DNA from: Sebastes aleutianus
Taxonomy: Eukaryota; Chordata; Actinopteri; Perciformes; Sebastidae
Direction of reading: 5' to 3'
NCBI GenBank assembly: GCA_916700875.1
Contig: CAKAKS010000034.1
Location: 16,397,718 to 16,461,717 of the forward strand
DNA length: 64,000 nucleotides
The position numbers were made by a program, and so were the translations under genes. The notes below the pieces were generated by a model. The model had not been told where the DNA came from and did no database searches. It was given only the letters and a program-made list of their open reading frames with translations. Positions 11,427-26,000 of the stretch are shown here, piece after piece. Position 1 is the first letter of the stretch, and the number at the start of each line of letters is the position of its first letter.

Positions 11427-14400
11427 CTGCATCGATGGAAGGAAAGATATGAATAAGAAAGTACGCTGGTGGTGGGAGAAATAAAAAAAAATAGCAAACA
11501 AACTCCACTTCCTCAGCTCCAAACTCTCACAGCTCAGTTCATAATGTCCAAAAAATAAGCAGTTAAAAATCAAAATAACAAGTCCAGAATTCAACGGACC
11601 GAACCGTGTGTTCATCGTTTCAAACCGCGCAGAACTCACAGTCAGTTTGTCAGCGACGTCACTCTAATCCGAGTGGAGTTAACAAGCTCTCTATGAAACA
11701 TCTATGTAATATCCACTCCAGCAGTTTAGTGTTTCACTGGAGATGCAGCGAGAGTGTTAAGACTCATGAGGGATCTCACTACCTCCACTTGAACACAATC
11801 CACTGCGGTAGCTTTACTCTGTCTTATATTTCATTTTCTCAGCTATCAAAACACACCGACTGCTCCTCTGACAGCTGCGACAAGGTGAGCAGGGGCTACG
11901 TATTGCGACGTGGGAATGTTTAGAGTACGTGCGAATGTTGATTGACTTGAGGAAGACGTGAAACTGTGCGAGACGTGGATTGTATGGCGAACGATCCAGG
12001 TCATCGCAATGTCGTGCTTTTGATGAACTGCGACTGTTATGTGTCGTTCAGTGACATTACTGTGGTGGCTTTTAAGTGTGACTTTGATTCGACACTGATG
12101 ATGCAAACTGTCTAACACAATAGCTCATCTAGAAAGGTAAGAGATCAGTAATATGGAGGATATGGACTCCCTCAGAAAGAATACTACAATCACACTTTTG
12201 AGTCAGTTTGTATGTGTGTCTAAAATAAAGCTCTGTGTGTGTGTGACTGTGTGTCCACCTACCTGAGGCAGGGCCAGTAAGTAGGACAGAGCCAGCATCA
12301 TGTCTCTGGGAAATGCATCGTTGGCCAGCTGCAGCAAAACTGGAAAAGAATGGAGGGATGGAGAGAGAGAGAGAGAAAGAGGGGGGAGAAAAGACTTTAA
12401 CTAAAGCACTGAGGATTAACAACCAACCCTCCCCTCACCGACGAGTTTCACCCCACGTTTGTTGAATACAGACGACAGAGCCTGTCAGAACACACCTCTC
12501 TGCGGGCCAGACAAAAGAGAGGAGAGGGGAAGGTAAAAATAGAGGGAGACAAAGTCAAGAAGCGTCATTAAAAATCCCCCCCGAGTTCTGGGATTCTGTC
12601 CATCTTCTCGCTGGGCTATTGTGGGCATGTCTGCATGTGTGCGTGTGTTTGCATACGCTGTGTACAAATGTTGCTCGGGTTGTGTGTGTGTGTGTGCGCG
12701 TGCGTTGTGTGCGAGCGTACGGTTCTCTTGCACAGGGAGTATTCATTATTCAAGGAGTAAGTACATACCCACTTCTAATAAGTGCTCTCCAGATGAGTCC
12801 AAACTTCATCTAAGTGCACTTTAAAGTTGAATCCCCTGAATGCAAAATTAGCCTATGCATATTGACAGCAAAGACAGGCAGAGGAGTCTGATTATAAGAA
12901 TACTAAATCATCTTTGTTTAACTTGGTTTCGACTTGTCCGTTTGAACCACTGATTTGACCGAGCAGGTGAAGTCGACAGCGATTAAGCAGTTTCTGACTT
13001 AAAGGCCCTGACACACACCCGTTGGAAAGTTTGGGGCCGTCGCTAAGCGTCTGTCTGCCTAGTTTTTGTGGTCTGTCCCGCACAAGGGAAACACAAGGGA
13101 GGAAAGCAAGTCAAACAGAAGGCTCTTTTAATTTTTCATCTTCATCTCATCTGATCATTCCCATACACGGATATTTTCACAACAGCGTGGCCATCTGGAA
13201 CGAAGCTAAGTGGTGAGAGAGAGTGGTGTGAAAATGGTCGGCAAACGTCGCTTTGTTTCATGTATCATAACAACGGCTTGTATATCCGCAGTCCTCGGTC
13301 TTTCAGTTTCACTTTCTGAATGACGAATACAGACTACCGCCGCCTGCTTACGTGGAGAGTTATTTCTTCTTATAAACTCGCAACTTATCGGATAAAAAAA
13401 CAAAGGTGACGTGAGGCGACGCAACAGTTGGCCTTCATCACCGCTAGTTCTTTGATGTCGTCTTGGTGTTTGTGGGCTTTATAGGTCATACTGTACTTAA
13501 ATTCATCTACGTAACTGATTTGTACAAATGATAAAAAAAAAATGTGCACCATTGGACACGAATCAAACTGAAACTTTGGAATGTTTCTGCCAATTATGCG
13601 ACGTACTGAGAACAAAAACTGCTTCTTACAATCATCCAAACATTTCCTCAAGCTGGTCTAAAAAAAAGTCAGAAAATGGTGAAAAATGTCCTTCAGTGTT
13701 TCCCAAAGCCCAAGATAACGTCCTCAAATGTCTTGTTTTGTCCACGACTCAAAGATATTCAGTTTACTGTCATAGAGGAAGTAGGAGACCAGAAAATATT
13801 CACATGTAAGAAGCTGGAATCAGAGATTTGACTTTATTTTTCTTTCTTACCGATTAATTGATTATCAAAATAGTTGACGATTAATTTAATAGTTGACGAC
13901 TAATCGATTAATCATTGCAGCTCTACAATCAAGCATGTTTTTAAGTATGCACACTAAGTGATTCGAGTACACTTCACTTGACATCTTACCAATGTTTTTC
14001 AGTCTATTACATACTTAGAAACTGCTTCAATTTAGTATGTAATATGGAACTGGGACACAGCTCATGTTTTCGGTGTCTGTAAGGCTTGATGGGATTTGGA
14101 GTCTAGATGGAGCTTTGGGCACCTGGGTGGACTTTGGTTCCAAACTGCTGGCCTCGAGGCCACGACAGGCAAACGCAAGGACGCGCAATCACACACACAT
14201 ACCGTAATAATTAACAGTAGATGAACTCCAAAAACCCTGTAAACACAGACTCCCTAAGTTAATCACTCACTAAGTCACTCACTCACAGTGAGGAAACAGT
14301 GGGAGAGAGCAGAGAGAAGCAAGGGGCCCGACAGAATCACTTTGTAGTCTCAGACCCGAGGAGAACAAAAGCCTGTGTTGGTGATAAGAGCCTGAGACAA

Positions 14401-14918
14401 AATGGAACAGACAGAGTGGAGAAAAGTGGAGCATGGACACTGGGAGAAAGAGGCGGGGGCAAAGGGAGCGACATACGCTGTAGGACAAAATGCACACGAA
14501 TATTCATATGTGCGCAATACCTGACATATACAGTTGGAGGTTCGGTGTGTAAGTGTGTGAGCGGTGGTGGAGTGATGCGCCAGCTTAAAGAGCCATAACA
14601 GTTCTCTTAAGCGGAGTGGCCCACCCTCCTCCTTTTCTCGTTTTTTCTCTCCCCTCCTCTCCTACCCCCCGGGTTTCAATGAGCTACACCTCAGAATGAG
14701 CTGATTACACGCCTCTCTAAAGCTACTGATACCATCGGGACAGGAATTACCAGAGGGGTAAACACACACACACACTCACACACACACACACACACACGGA
14801 ATAGATAACCCGGACTTAAAAGCATACAGTATTTCTGCTTGTGAGGAAGAGAGGAAAACAGAGAGAGTGATAAAGAGATGCCACGTAGAGGAGTGTGGGT
14901 GCATGTGAGTGGGTTCAC

Positions 14919-14991
<73 letters not shown>

Positions 14992-15152
14992 GCTCCTGTG
15001 TCAGCTAAATCGGGCACATTGTTAGCGGGATGGTGAGACAGTGACTTATTACTGTTTCACCTGTGCATGCAGTGTGAAAAACAACTGATTATGGCCTGGT
15101 CAACATGCGGCCAATTGCGGCACTCCATGCTGTGCGTGTGGTAATATATATA

Positions 15153-15196
<44 letters not shown>

Positions 15197-18100
15197 TGTG
15201 CGTCTCCCTCTGTTTCACACCGATTGCCCGTTTCTGCACCTTACTCAGCTCAATCCCATTGAGTCACTTTCCACCTGTGTCATCATTAATTACCTCCACC
15301 TTATCTGGGCCAGGTGAGAAATCAATATATTTATATTGTTAAAGGCCATCTCCCAGTCTGTTCTTGGGGACAGCCGGCGCGGCGGGCCGATACGCGACTC
15401 ATTAATCGAAGGGTTGTTATCGGACGCCGTGCCGTCCGAGACCGCCTTTTCTCTTTCTCGACACGTCGCACTCAGCGGCGGCTCCAAAGAGGAAGGTGAC
15501 TTTTAAGAAGAGAGATATTCACTTGAATGACAACAGCGCAGAGAGAGCGCTCGGATTTGGTGGAATGTGTGTTGAGGGATGTGTGTATGCATATTAGCAC
15601 TCGGTGGACAAAGTGTCTCGCGTTCTTCCGTGTCCCACGTATTAGTATTCACACACACACGCACGCACGGACACACACATACATTTGCTCTTTATTTTTG
15701 TAGTGCCATTGATTTTGGCGAGCAGCTGCGATCCATCACGCAGCGTGGCCTTGATGTTTTGACTTGATGCTATCTCTCTGGTATCGCCGCGGTGACGCGT
15801 CATTATTTACTGTTGCCGCGGGACGCGTGGGTATACATTAATTAATCAATGGGAGACTATTCTTCCCATGTTGTCCCCCCCGTCCACCACATATGGGCTC
15901 GCCGGCTAGACGGATGAGAGGAGAGGAGAGGGAAGGGTGAAGGGAGGGGAGCCAACCACACTGAGCTTTCAGCAAGTACCACAGCTTCACTAAGATGGAG
16001 CACTAAGAAAGAGCACTCACTCTATCTTTCTTTAACACTTAGAAAGCACTTTCTAAGTCGTTCTTTTCTCCTTTTTTTTTGAATTTGAGAATTTAAAAAA
16101 ACAGGAAAAGCATTTTCTAAATTCAGGAAAAAAGCTCCCTAGCAAGCCAATGTGCGAGAGGTTGCCTAATCAATGTAGCAGTGGGTCACAATATATTGCA
16201 ACTACATTGCAAAAGCTTGTGAAACGAAGATGGATATTCAGGCCCTGATTTCATCGAATGTTAAAGGAATACTTCACCCTCAAAATCAACATTTGTATAT
16301 CAATTACTAACCACGTGTTCCCTTGAATTCTTGAAGAACATTTTTCTCACATGCCTCCACGGGGAACGAAGAATTGAAAAACAAACGAAAAAGGAGTAAA
16401 GTCTTGATGAATTGAAGTAAATAGAGGCTTGCTTTAACAACAGCAAAACCCCATTTACTTCAATTCATCAAGACTTTTCTCCATTTTTTGATTCTTCGTT
16501 CTCCGTAGAAGCATGCGAGAAAAACAACGCTTTCTTCAAGGATTCAAGGTAACACGTGGCGAGTGATCGATATACAAGAGGTCCGTTTAAGGGTGAAGTG
16601 TTCCTTTAACTTAGACTACATGTTTTGATCAGTTTTCTGCACATCCAAAGTATGTGACGACTTCTACCTTCACACTGTACGGATCAATCAACCGGCCACA
16701 ACGTAGGCACTCACACTGAACTTAGACATGGAACCCCTGATTGGTTTTGTCCATTGACAATTTCAATGAAGTTAATTTAAACAAGATGACCGCATCAGAG
16801 AGAGAGACAGAAAGATTGTGCAAGGCTGTGTTCGAAATCACATAATAGCCCACTATTAATACTAACATAAAATTGAGTGTGTAGTGCCTTCCAACTGCAA
16901 TTGTTTGAGTACGAGACGAGAGCTTACTGGACATAATCAACCACCCCAAAATGCACTGCTTCTCTTCAGACTGTCCAATGGTGGACTGCGAGGCAGGTGG
17001 CTTAAATCATCCCTTGGATAAAATAGTTACGAATGACGGCAAGTGACATTAAGGTGAAATTAAGAGGGAAAGCGTAGGAGCTCACATATACAATGTGCTG
17101 TAGAAAAAACACTAAAATATAAAAAAAAAAAAAATTTGCCTTAAAATGATACTGGAAAATATTGAATTGAGTAGGAAGAAGTAATGCTGATTTACATTTG
17201 TGATTTACTTTTAACTAACTTTTCATTCAACGGTAGGTCAGACCGGTTACTTTGTGATCGATACAGTCACGTGATGCAGAGAAGACTTCAGTGTGAACAG
17301 TCTGCTGTGATGACCCACTTAATCATTAATCGTCAGTATGCGATCTCGAACACAGCTCGATTCTACCATGAAGAGAAAGCACGAAGAAGAAAAAGAGAAA
17401 AAATATGGAGCCGCAGATGGCTGGAAGATGCAGACAATATGGTCTGTCTGTTCTGCAGCAAAGTTCAGTTTTATTTTCCATCACAGCACAGCCTCAGTGG
17501 CGACAACATGTAAAAACACTACTCCAATATTATTTTAAAACAATCTCACTCCAGTCTATAACAGATTTTCCGAGAGCAGCCATGTGGGAAATCGGACCGT
17601 GGAGCAGCTCAAACTGAGCGTCAAATGACAACCAATCTGGCAGCCTGATTCTAAAAGTAGTCTGGGGCGACCAATCTGTGAATAAAACGCACAGGTGGTA
17701 TCATTTCCCTTCAGGAAAAAGGCCACTCTACTTTTTCTCTATCTGTGTGTGTTTAACTATGTGGCGTATGTGTTTCTGCACGCTTACCCTCCGTAGCAGG
17801 AAACAGGGTTTTTCCTTCAGTTTTGGCCTCAGCCAGTTTGCCCGTCCTCAGCAAAACCTCGGCGAAGTTTTCCTGAGGCACGTCTTTGTAGGACGAATAC
17901 ACGTCTTGACTCTGAGAGGAAGAACGGAGAAGAAAGAGAGTGATGAATAAATACTTAATAATCATCATTGTACTGAGGGGAATCCCAACACCGGGGAGAG
18001 CAGATCAGGAAAATGTCACACGGAGATGTGATTAAGGTGACTGAGCGACTTAGTTCCCGGGGATCAGACGGAGGAGAGATGGAGTAAACAAATGAACTCC

Positions 18101-21100
18101 CGAGCTACATAAAAGCCTTTTAAGACGGAGCCTTTAGATAATTCATTTATAGGATTCTTGTAGTTTATTTCTCAAGTGTCTGAGAGGTTGAACAATGAAG
18201 TTCGCGCCCCTCGTCGGAGTCAGAGCCGTCCCCTTCAACACACGGTGTTTCCTGCCTATCTTCGCTCTCGCTCTCGCTCTATCCATCATCCCATCTTGTT
18301 GCATTTGTCTCTCTTTCTCTCTCAATCAGCCTCTCCTCCCTTTTCCCCGCTTCCTTCATTGGAACCTGTTAAGGTTTAAAAAACCAATGCCATTGATCAG
18401 CCGATTCATAGACAGATGGACGCGGGGAGCCATTATTGGTAGATGGGTGATGGAAGATGGATGAGCGCTGGAGATGGAGCGGAGGAAGGGATTTGGAGAG
18501 GCCTATTAAAATGCCATGAGAGGAGATGTATCGGCCTTCTCTGTTTCCCCTCGCGTCCACTCTTTTAGCTATCCACATGATTTGTGTCTCGGAGTAAAAA
18601 GCCCAGTCGTAGCCCAGGGCGACTATTTTCTAGGCATGAAGGTCAAACTACTCCTTTTCTTACTTTTCTACTTCCATAACTCCGTCCGTCGACATCCTTC
18701 TCTTGTGGAGTTTTATGATATTCATCTCCCCCCCGCTCCATCTAGCACTTCTTCTGTTTGTTTGTTTTTACCACATTTCCATTTTTTGTTTGCCGTTATC
18801 GTACCATCATTCTTAAGTTTATCCTTATTTCCCTGTTAAATACTTCCAAATTGCTTTTGGCATTAAAACTGCTTAGTCTGAAATCAATATTCATTTTGTC
18901 TACAACACTGTTTCTGAAGGGATTTATAAGTCATAGGAGGAAAAGAAGAGATTGAATTAAATGCCTCAAGTCAAGCATTTTTTTTACTGTAATGTAAGAG
19001 GAAAGGAGAAATAAGGACAACAGGGATGCAACAGGAAGGAAAAAAATAATGAGCCATGAGCCACTCTGGTCTTCAGCCACTCACCGGGTCTACACAGGGA
19101 TCATCAATGAGTTCCTGATAAAAGGGGCTACAGCCTTGACGCTGCAGGTTGGAGTTCTCACACGCCCCATCCTGACTAGTGGCTCCTGCGCCGTGACCCT
19201 GAGGAGCCATCAAAACATCATTAAACTTTCACAACATGCCCACAGCACTGTCATCTCTCTCTCCGTCCCACGGCTCACATCCCCTCCGCTTTTTTTTTTC
19301 CTTTCTCTCTTCTCCTTAGAAACTGGCGACCACGAGCCGCCCTCTCAAATCGCCGCCGAGACCACAGACGCCATCAATCTCCGCCCCGGCGACCAACGAG
19401 CCCGTCCAGCCGCCGGCAACCCGCCAGATATTGAAATATTCAACAGGCGGGCCGATTAATTATGCAAGAGATGAGCTCTTGATTGGTTGTTTTTTTGGAT
19501 GAGGGTCTATGAAGTCTGTGAGCGGAGGGTGTGTGAGATATGAGGGCAGGAGGGCTGACATGCAACTGTGCATTTTCACGCACACGCACACAGTCAAACA
19601 CACACATAAAAACAAGCATAAAGCAAATACAGATTACAGCACACTACTGTTTATGCATCCATAAACACACATACAATAAATATAAACCACACACATTAAT
19701 ACCCACATAGGGCTGTCAATCGATTAAAATATTGAATCGCAATTAATCACATGATTGTCCATTGCGATTAAAGCTTCTATACGGAATAAGTTTTTGTTGT
19801 CAAAAATTCCATAATAACTTTTCAGCTTATTGTAATTCAAGTGTTCTGAGAGAAAACTAAACTTCTGCACCTCGTCATGGCTCTGTTTTCAGGCTTTAAA
19901 AGATCTAGCCCGTGACGGAAGACTTTGACCAATCACAGGTCATTTCAGAGAGAGAGAGCGTTCCTATTGGCTAAACAGTACACGACAAGATCTTGCAGAT
20001 GCCATTGGGAGCACCGGAGGACACCAGGGCACATGTTTTTTTCAGATTACCTGTCTCATGCACTACTGTCAGGTTATAGTAACCGTTTTATAAACATAAC
20101 TTTTTTTTTTTTTAATTATATTTGATTAAATTCTACCCACCGCTGCTTTAATCGCAAATTAATCGCACATTTTTTATCTCTTCAAAATATACCTTAAAGG
20201 AAGCTTTGTCAGGTATTTAATACTCTTATCAACATGAGAGTGGGCAAATATGCTGCTTTATGCAAATGGATGTATATATTTATTATTTGAAATCAATTAA
20301 CGACACAAAACAATGACAAATATTGTCCAGAAACCCTCACAGGTACTGCATTTAGCATAAAAATATGCTCAAATCATAACATGGCAAACTGAAGCCCAAC
20401 AGGCAACAACAGCTGTCAGTGTGTCAGTGTGCTGACTTGACTATGACTTGCCCCAAAACTGCATGTGATTATCATAAAGTGGGCATGTCTGTATAGGGGA
20501 GACTCGTGGGTACCCATAGAACCCATATACATTCACATATCTAGACGTCAGAGTTCAAGGAACCTCTTTGAAAATGGCCATACCAGTTTTTCCTCGCCAA
20601 AATGTAGTGTAAGTTTGGAGCGTTATTTAGCCTCCTTCGTGACAAGCTAATATGACACGGTTGGTACCAATGGATTCCTTAAGTTCTAGTTTCACATGAT
20701 GCCAGTATCTTCAGTATAGCTTTAAAACTGAGCCCGCTACAACCTAAAACTCGCAAGTTGCGTTAATGCGTTAAATAAATTAGTGCTTTGAAACAAATTT
20801 GCCTTAACACGTTATTATCACGTTTACTTTGACAGCCCATATTTGTTAGTTAACTTAACTGCCCCCGACAGAGAAAGCGGTCTTCAGCTTCACCAAAGAT
20901 CACATCAATTAAATGCAAAAAGCGTTCTCACATGCATCGGCCGGAGGTAGTTGAGCGAGTCCTTCAACCAGCGGTGGTCGCTGACTGCGGTCAGCACAGC
21001 CTTGGTGGTCACTCTTGATTTGGTCAGCACTTCCATGGTCTTAGCTGTAGTCCTGTGCAGCAGATCCCCCGCCGCCGCCACAGGGGAGCCCGCAGACGGA

Positions 21101-23056
21101 ACGCAGGCCTGGGGCCAAGCAGGTGACAGCGGTGACAGGATGGACAAAACACACACAACAGCCACGTCATTCTAGCGTGTCACTCTGCAGTATAGTGGAG
21201 TCTTTGCTACTTGAAATCATCCTGTATTAGTACAAAAACCTTCTTTTCCTTACACATGAAAAAGCAGCGTCAGAGGAGTTCTCTGATCGCTACATCTGTA
21301 TTGTTATATTAGACTAAAGGACACATTTGGAGCGGAGGACTCTCGAGTATCAGTGTGGTTTTAGACATGGCTGTGTTCTGTTTTTTATTAGGTACTTGAG
21401 AGGAGCACTTCAATAAGCGCAGGGCTCTTTGTGCTTGTTGGTTTGTTTGTGTACTGAGTAAAGGGAAGCACTATATGCACCGCGGAGGCAACACAGAGCC
21501 CTCCCAGCCCTGCATGAGAGAGACGCACAGTGAATACTTGAGCAGGAAATGTGCCAAAAAGTCACACAGTAAGCACGAGGTTGAGTAGCGCTACGTTAGC
21601 GTGGGGTAGATTCACTACATGAAGAACTTTTTAAGGGTTAGATGATTGAATCACATATTTTCATTCAAACAAAATTGCTTGTTTCGTAAAGCAAAAGTCC
21701 AACATTTTGGGATATGTGTTTATTTTAAAAACCCACTTACATAGGCTGGTGTTTTTATAAGTTTGTTGCTTGCAATTTCTTTTGGTTTTATATGTCTTTT
21801 AATGCTGGTTTGTTTGTTACTTTTATTGGTATCTGTATATAATTTTATAATCTGTATATGTGTGTTTTCATGCTGTGTACTATTATGCATTTTTTATTAT
21901 TAACTGTAAGCACTTCTGAACTGCTGTTTTAGAAAAGTACTTTATAAATAAAGTTTACCTACTTACTTTCTTACTTTTTTTGCTGTCTGGCGTAGAGTTA
22001 GGTGAAATAGATACCACTCATACAGTATATCCGTCAAATATAAGGCTACAGCCAGCAGCCAGTTAGCTTAGCTTAGCATAAAGACTGGAAGCAGGTGAAA
22101 CAGTTAGCCTGGCTCCGTCCAAAGGTAACAAAATCCACCTGGCAGCACCGCCACCCCCATAAAACAGGGATTTGTTGTTTTTACACTTAGGTTTTTGTAC
22201 AGATTAAACAAAAAAAATACCAGTCCGGTCTGGGGCACTCTGCCAGGGGGTCCGCGAAATAATGTACTATAAATTATAGAATTGTGCTATATCATTAAAA
22301 AGAGCATATCTACAGATAAGGGCCATTTGCACCAATAAAACAAGTGTATTGTGTCCATTACTCCCACCCATGTTAGCTTTGGGCCAATAGAATCTCTGAT
22401 ATGATTGTGACACATCACATCAATCAGTTGTGAATCACTCACTTCATTAACTCTAATGTAATTTGAATAAAAATGTATATTTCTAAAAGTATAAAAAATG
22501 GTAGTAACATGATTCAAATTGAAATGTGTTTCTGTTTATCACTATGAAACAAATCTGAAGTATTTCGGGTGAAATGTTTTAGTATACAAATAGTATGAAT
22601 GGCATCTGAAGAGTACAAATTGTAGTAAGCATATGCTTAATCGTTGTTACGATAAAGAGAGGGTCCTTGGAGCCAAGAGGCTGCTGGCTGTAGCTTAACA
22701 TTTGACAGGCAGACATGAAAGTGGCTTCAATCTTCTCATCTAACTCTAAGTTTTCATCAACCTTAAAATCAACAAATATTAACAAATGAATGGTGCAGTG
22801 TTCTGTGAATTGCATTATTGGGGTATTTTTTCGAAAGCGCGCCACCAATTTTCACGGTATGTCGGTTACCGCGCAATTGAAAAGGATTTTAAAACCAAAT
22901 TTAGAGGGCCAGTGGGCCGAAGCCGAATCGTTTAGTGCCTTTCATCAATACTTTATCTGGCAGGGGATTGAGGGTCAGAGAATGAAAAGAACCCAAACAC
23001 ACATACACTCAATATGTTTGTTAAAAAACACACAGATAAAAACAGCACCTCCTGAG

Positions 23057-23090
<34 letters not shown>

Positions 23091-26000
23091 TCTAAGGCTT
23101 AAATATACATGAGTGAGAAGTAGGGACATCAATACAACAATAAAATGACAACAGACAGTTTCAAAAGAGCACCCATCCACACACAAAAGGGGGATGCAAT
23201 GCAAGTCATGAAACATTAACACCCACTCAAGGCATCATAAAGCTGGCGGTGCTGAAGGGGAGGAGAAGGGTAGGCATAAATAAACCAAGCGAGCTGAGCA
23301 ACCTTAACACTAGATTTACACCTCATCAAATATGGAGCAATCGGAAAACACACAAACCAAAAAAGGAAAGCACGGAGACACACCCACACAGGGATAACAA
23401 AAGAGAGGGCTACAACTCACACAAAGAGCAGGCTCATTAACATAGACAAAAAAAACATATAGAGAATAACACCCACAAACCTTTACAGAGTCTGTCTGGT
23501 CGGCCTCTTGTCCACTCGCGGTAATAACAGGCTCCATTTGGTAGTTAACTGTCTGGTACAAAACCTGCAGCACAGAAATAGGGAGGAAGAAGGAAAACAA
23601 AAGACTTGTTATATTATTATACAACCTGCTATTTTAACAAAGCAATCTCATTGGATACATGGACCAATTGAGAAGTGGGTATAATTGGTATAATTGGAAG
23701 GCAAAAAGCACAATGGTGAAAGGAGGACGTTGTCACTCTGGACTATAAGAGATAAAAGAAAAAGTAACCGTAATTGAACCTATTTGAAATGTAACAATGG
23801 TCTGCTCAGATAGGACAGAATATAGACTTTCATTTATATAGCCACCACCGGGTCTGAGAGGTGACGCCAATTCTGAAGTGCCTTAAACTTGCATTCTTTC
23901 TAATAGCCAGCAGGGGGCAACTCCTCTGGTTGCAAAGAGAAGCCTGATTGTATAGAAGTCTATGAGAAAATGAACCTACTTCTCACTTGATTTATTACTT
24001 CAGTAAACATTGTAAACATGAGTTTATGGTCTCAATCGCTAGTTTCAAGTCTTCTTCAATACAGCATGATGTTCATTTAGTAAATTATGGTCCCATTTAG
24101 AGTCAAACAGACCATAAAGCAGGGGATGCTTTAGGGCGTGGCTACCTTGCCGCCTATAATACTCTTACCAACATGGGAGTGGGAAAATGTGCTTGCTTTA
24201 TGCAAATTTATGTATATTTATTACTGGAAATCAATTAACAACACAAAACAATGACAAATATTGTCCAAAACCCCTCACAGGTACTGCATTTAGCATTAAT
24301 AATATGCCCAAATCATAACAAGGCAAACTCAAGCCCAACAGGCAACAACAGCTGTCAGTGTGTCAGTGTGCTGACTTGACGATGACTGGCCCCAAAACTG
24401 CATGTGATTATCATAATGTGGGCATGTCTGTAAAGGGGAGTCTCGTAGAACCCATTTTCATTCACATATCTTGAGGTCAGAGGTCAAGAGACCCCTTTGA
24501 AAATGGTCATGCCAGTTTTTCCTCGCCAAAATTGAGTGTAAGTTTGGAGCGGTACAAATGGATTCCTTAGGTTTTCTAGTTTCAAAAACCTAAGGAATTT
24601 GAGCCCGCTACAACCTCTGAAAGATTTGACAGCCTTAATACAGTCTATGTGCTATGATGCATTAACTATGGAATGTAATGTTTTTGATTTTTTTGCTATG
24701 CAAGAGCTTGCAATTCTACTATTTAGCAAATTGTGTTAATAACTATGTTTTCACTGTTGACTGGGTCTCTCAAATTACATGTTGTGGTTGTTTATTCAGC
24801 TTATTACTATTAGCTTATTTTTAGGTACTGACTATTGATACAAAATACTGTGAAGAATGCACACTGGTTTTATACAAAGCCATATTGGTCAAACTATAAT
24901 GAAAGGTAAAGAGTGACCTGAGTTTGCAGGTCACTGGAGGCAGCCAGCAGGCCGTGGATGTTGTCTGGGGGACAGTGGGTGAGAGAGAAGGCTAAAAGCT
25001 CCTGCCGGGCCTCAATGTCTCCGAAGCCCTCGCACTGACCCAGCAGACTGCACACGTCCCACGCTGGACTGTAACCTGGAGGAAGAACAGATGGAGGCGA
25101 AACAAGGAGGGGGGAGGTAAGGTGAGAGAGGAAAGGAGAAAAAAAAGGATGATGTGGTTTTAATTAAAGTGAATGAGTGCAGGAGATAACGGAGATAATA
25201 GAATCGATAAAAATATTATGCTGCGGGAGGAGATGATGCAAAATATAAGGTCAAATTGACAAATTGACTCTGCTCACACAGAGACAAATCACCCAACGTA
25301 GCTTTTCATTTTCTATCAGTGTCCTTCTATCTGCTAATCTACCCTGAATGCTATCAGATAGAAGACACACAAAGGTACAGCACACACACATTCTGTATAA
25401 ATATAAGAATTTGCAGAACAAAAAATGCAGAGGATATAATGCTGAGATATTAATGATACAATAAAGTGCAACCTTCCGAGCCCTTGGGATAATAATACAC
25501 ATTTAAGTCTGAAACACGTTTCCCCTTGAAGAGAATATCAGCCCGACGCGTTGTAATAACTGCGCTACATTTGTTCCAGCTTCATCACAGTCAAAAAGCA
25601 ACACGCCAGCCTGACTTCATTCTTACAAACAGATTCAATTATTCCCACTGCGTTCGCAGACAGAGAACACCGGCGCTTATCTGATTACACCTTCTGTTTC
25701 TCCCAGACACCTTTTTTTCTCATCCGCACACTGTCTCCCGTTTTTCTCAGCGCCGTGGGAAGACTCAGTGAAATTCTATTCGCTTTTTCATTCTTATGTG
25801 GCGAAACACGAAACGGGGGTCAGATAAAATATCATTATCGCAGTGACCGCGTTGAATCCCTTCAGGGGAAACTCTGAGGAGTCTAGATTGGGATGTTATT
25901 GCGATATCGTTGTCCTGATTACTGTTCTTGTGCAAGTCACAACCTCAATTCTTTGCCCACCCAAGGAAGGATGTAAGTGAGTATTTTGTAAATTGATGAC

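Larger units (their letters stand above)
12340..17787 (-). other. NBAS: NBAS intron T-U (5.4 kb)
   Basis: Holds a GACACAC MITE (12999-13450), a repeat copy (13652-13927), CA/TG microsatellites (14763-14797, 14927-14988, 15165-15200), a TTAA-flanked foldback (16261-16609) and two GC-rich patches (15360-15480 and 15780-15830). Elsewhere I see nothing beyond AT-rich unique sequence. Confidence 0.75.
19199..20931 (-). other. NBAS: NBAS intron R-S (1.73 kb)
   Basis: Largely one interspersed element with a nested insertion (19710-20838). The 19320-19470 segment next to exon S is GC-rich with an AT core (GCCGATTAATTATGCAAGAG) and is not part of any repeat I recognise. Short CA runs are at 19575-19610. 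Confidence 0.75.
21109..23480 (-). other. NBAS: NBAS intron Q-R (2.37 kb)
   Basis: Contains a foldback-family fragment carrying a LINE-like tail (21695-22211) and a CA run (23060-23088). Segments 21110-21690 and 22212-23050 are unique-looking AT-rich DNA with nothing recognisable. Confidence 0.75.

Noticed and set aside
17184..17513. 109-codon plus-strand frame near exon T
   Set aside because: No recognisable domain and several overlapping frames of similar length; looks like chance.
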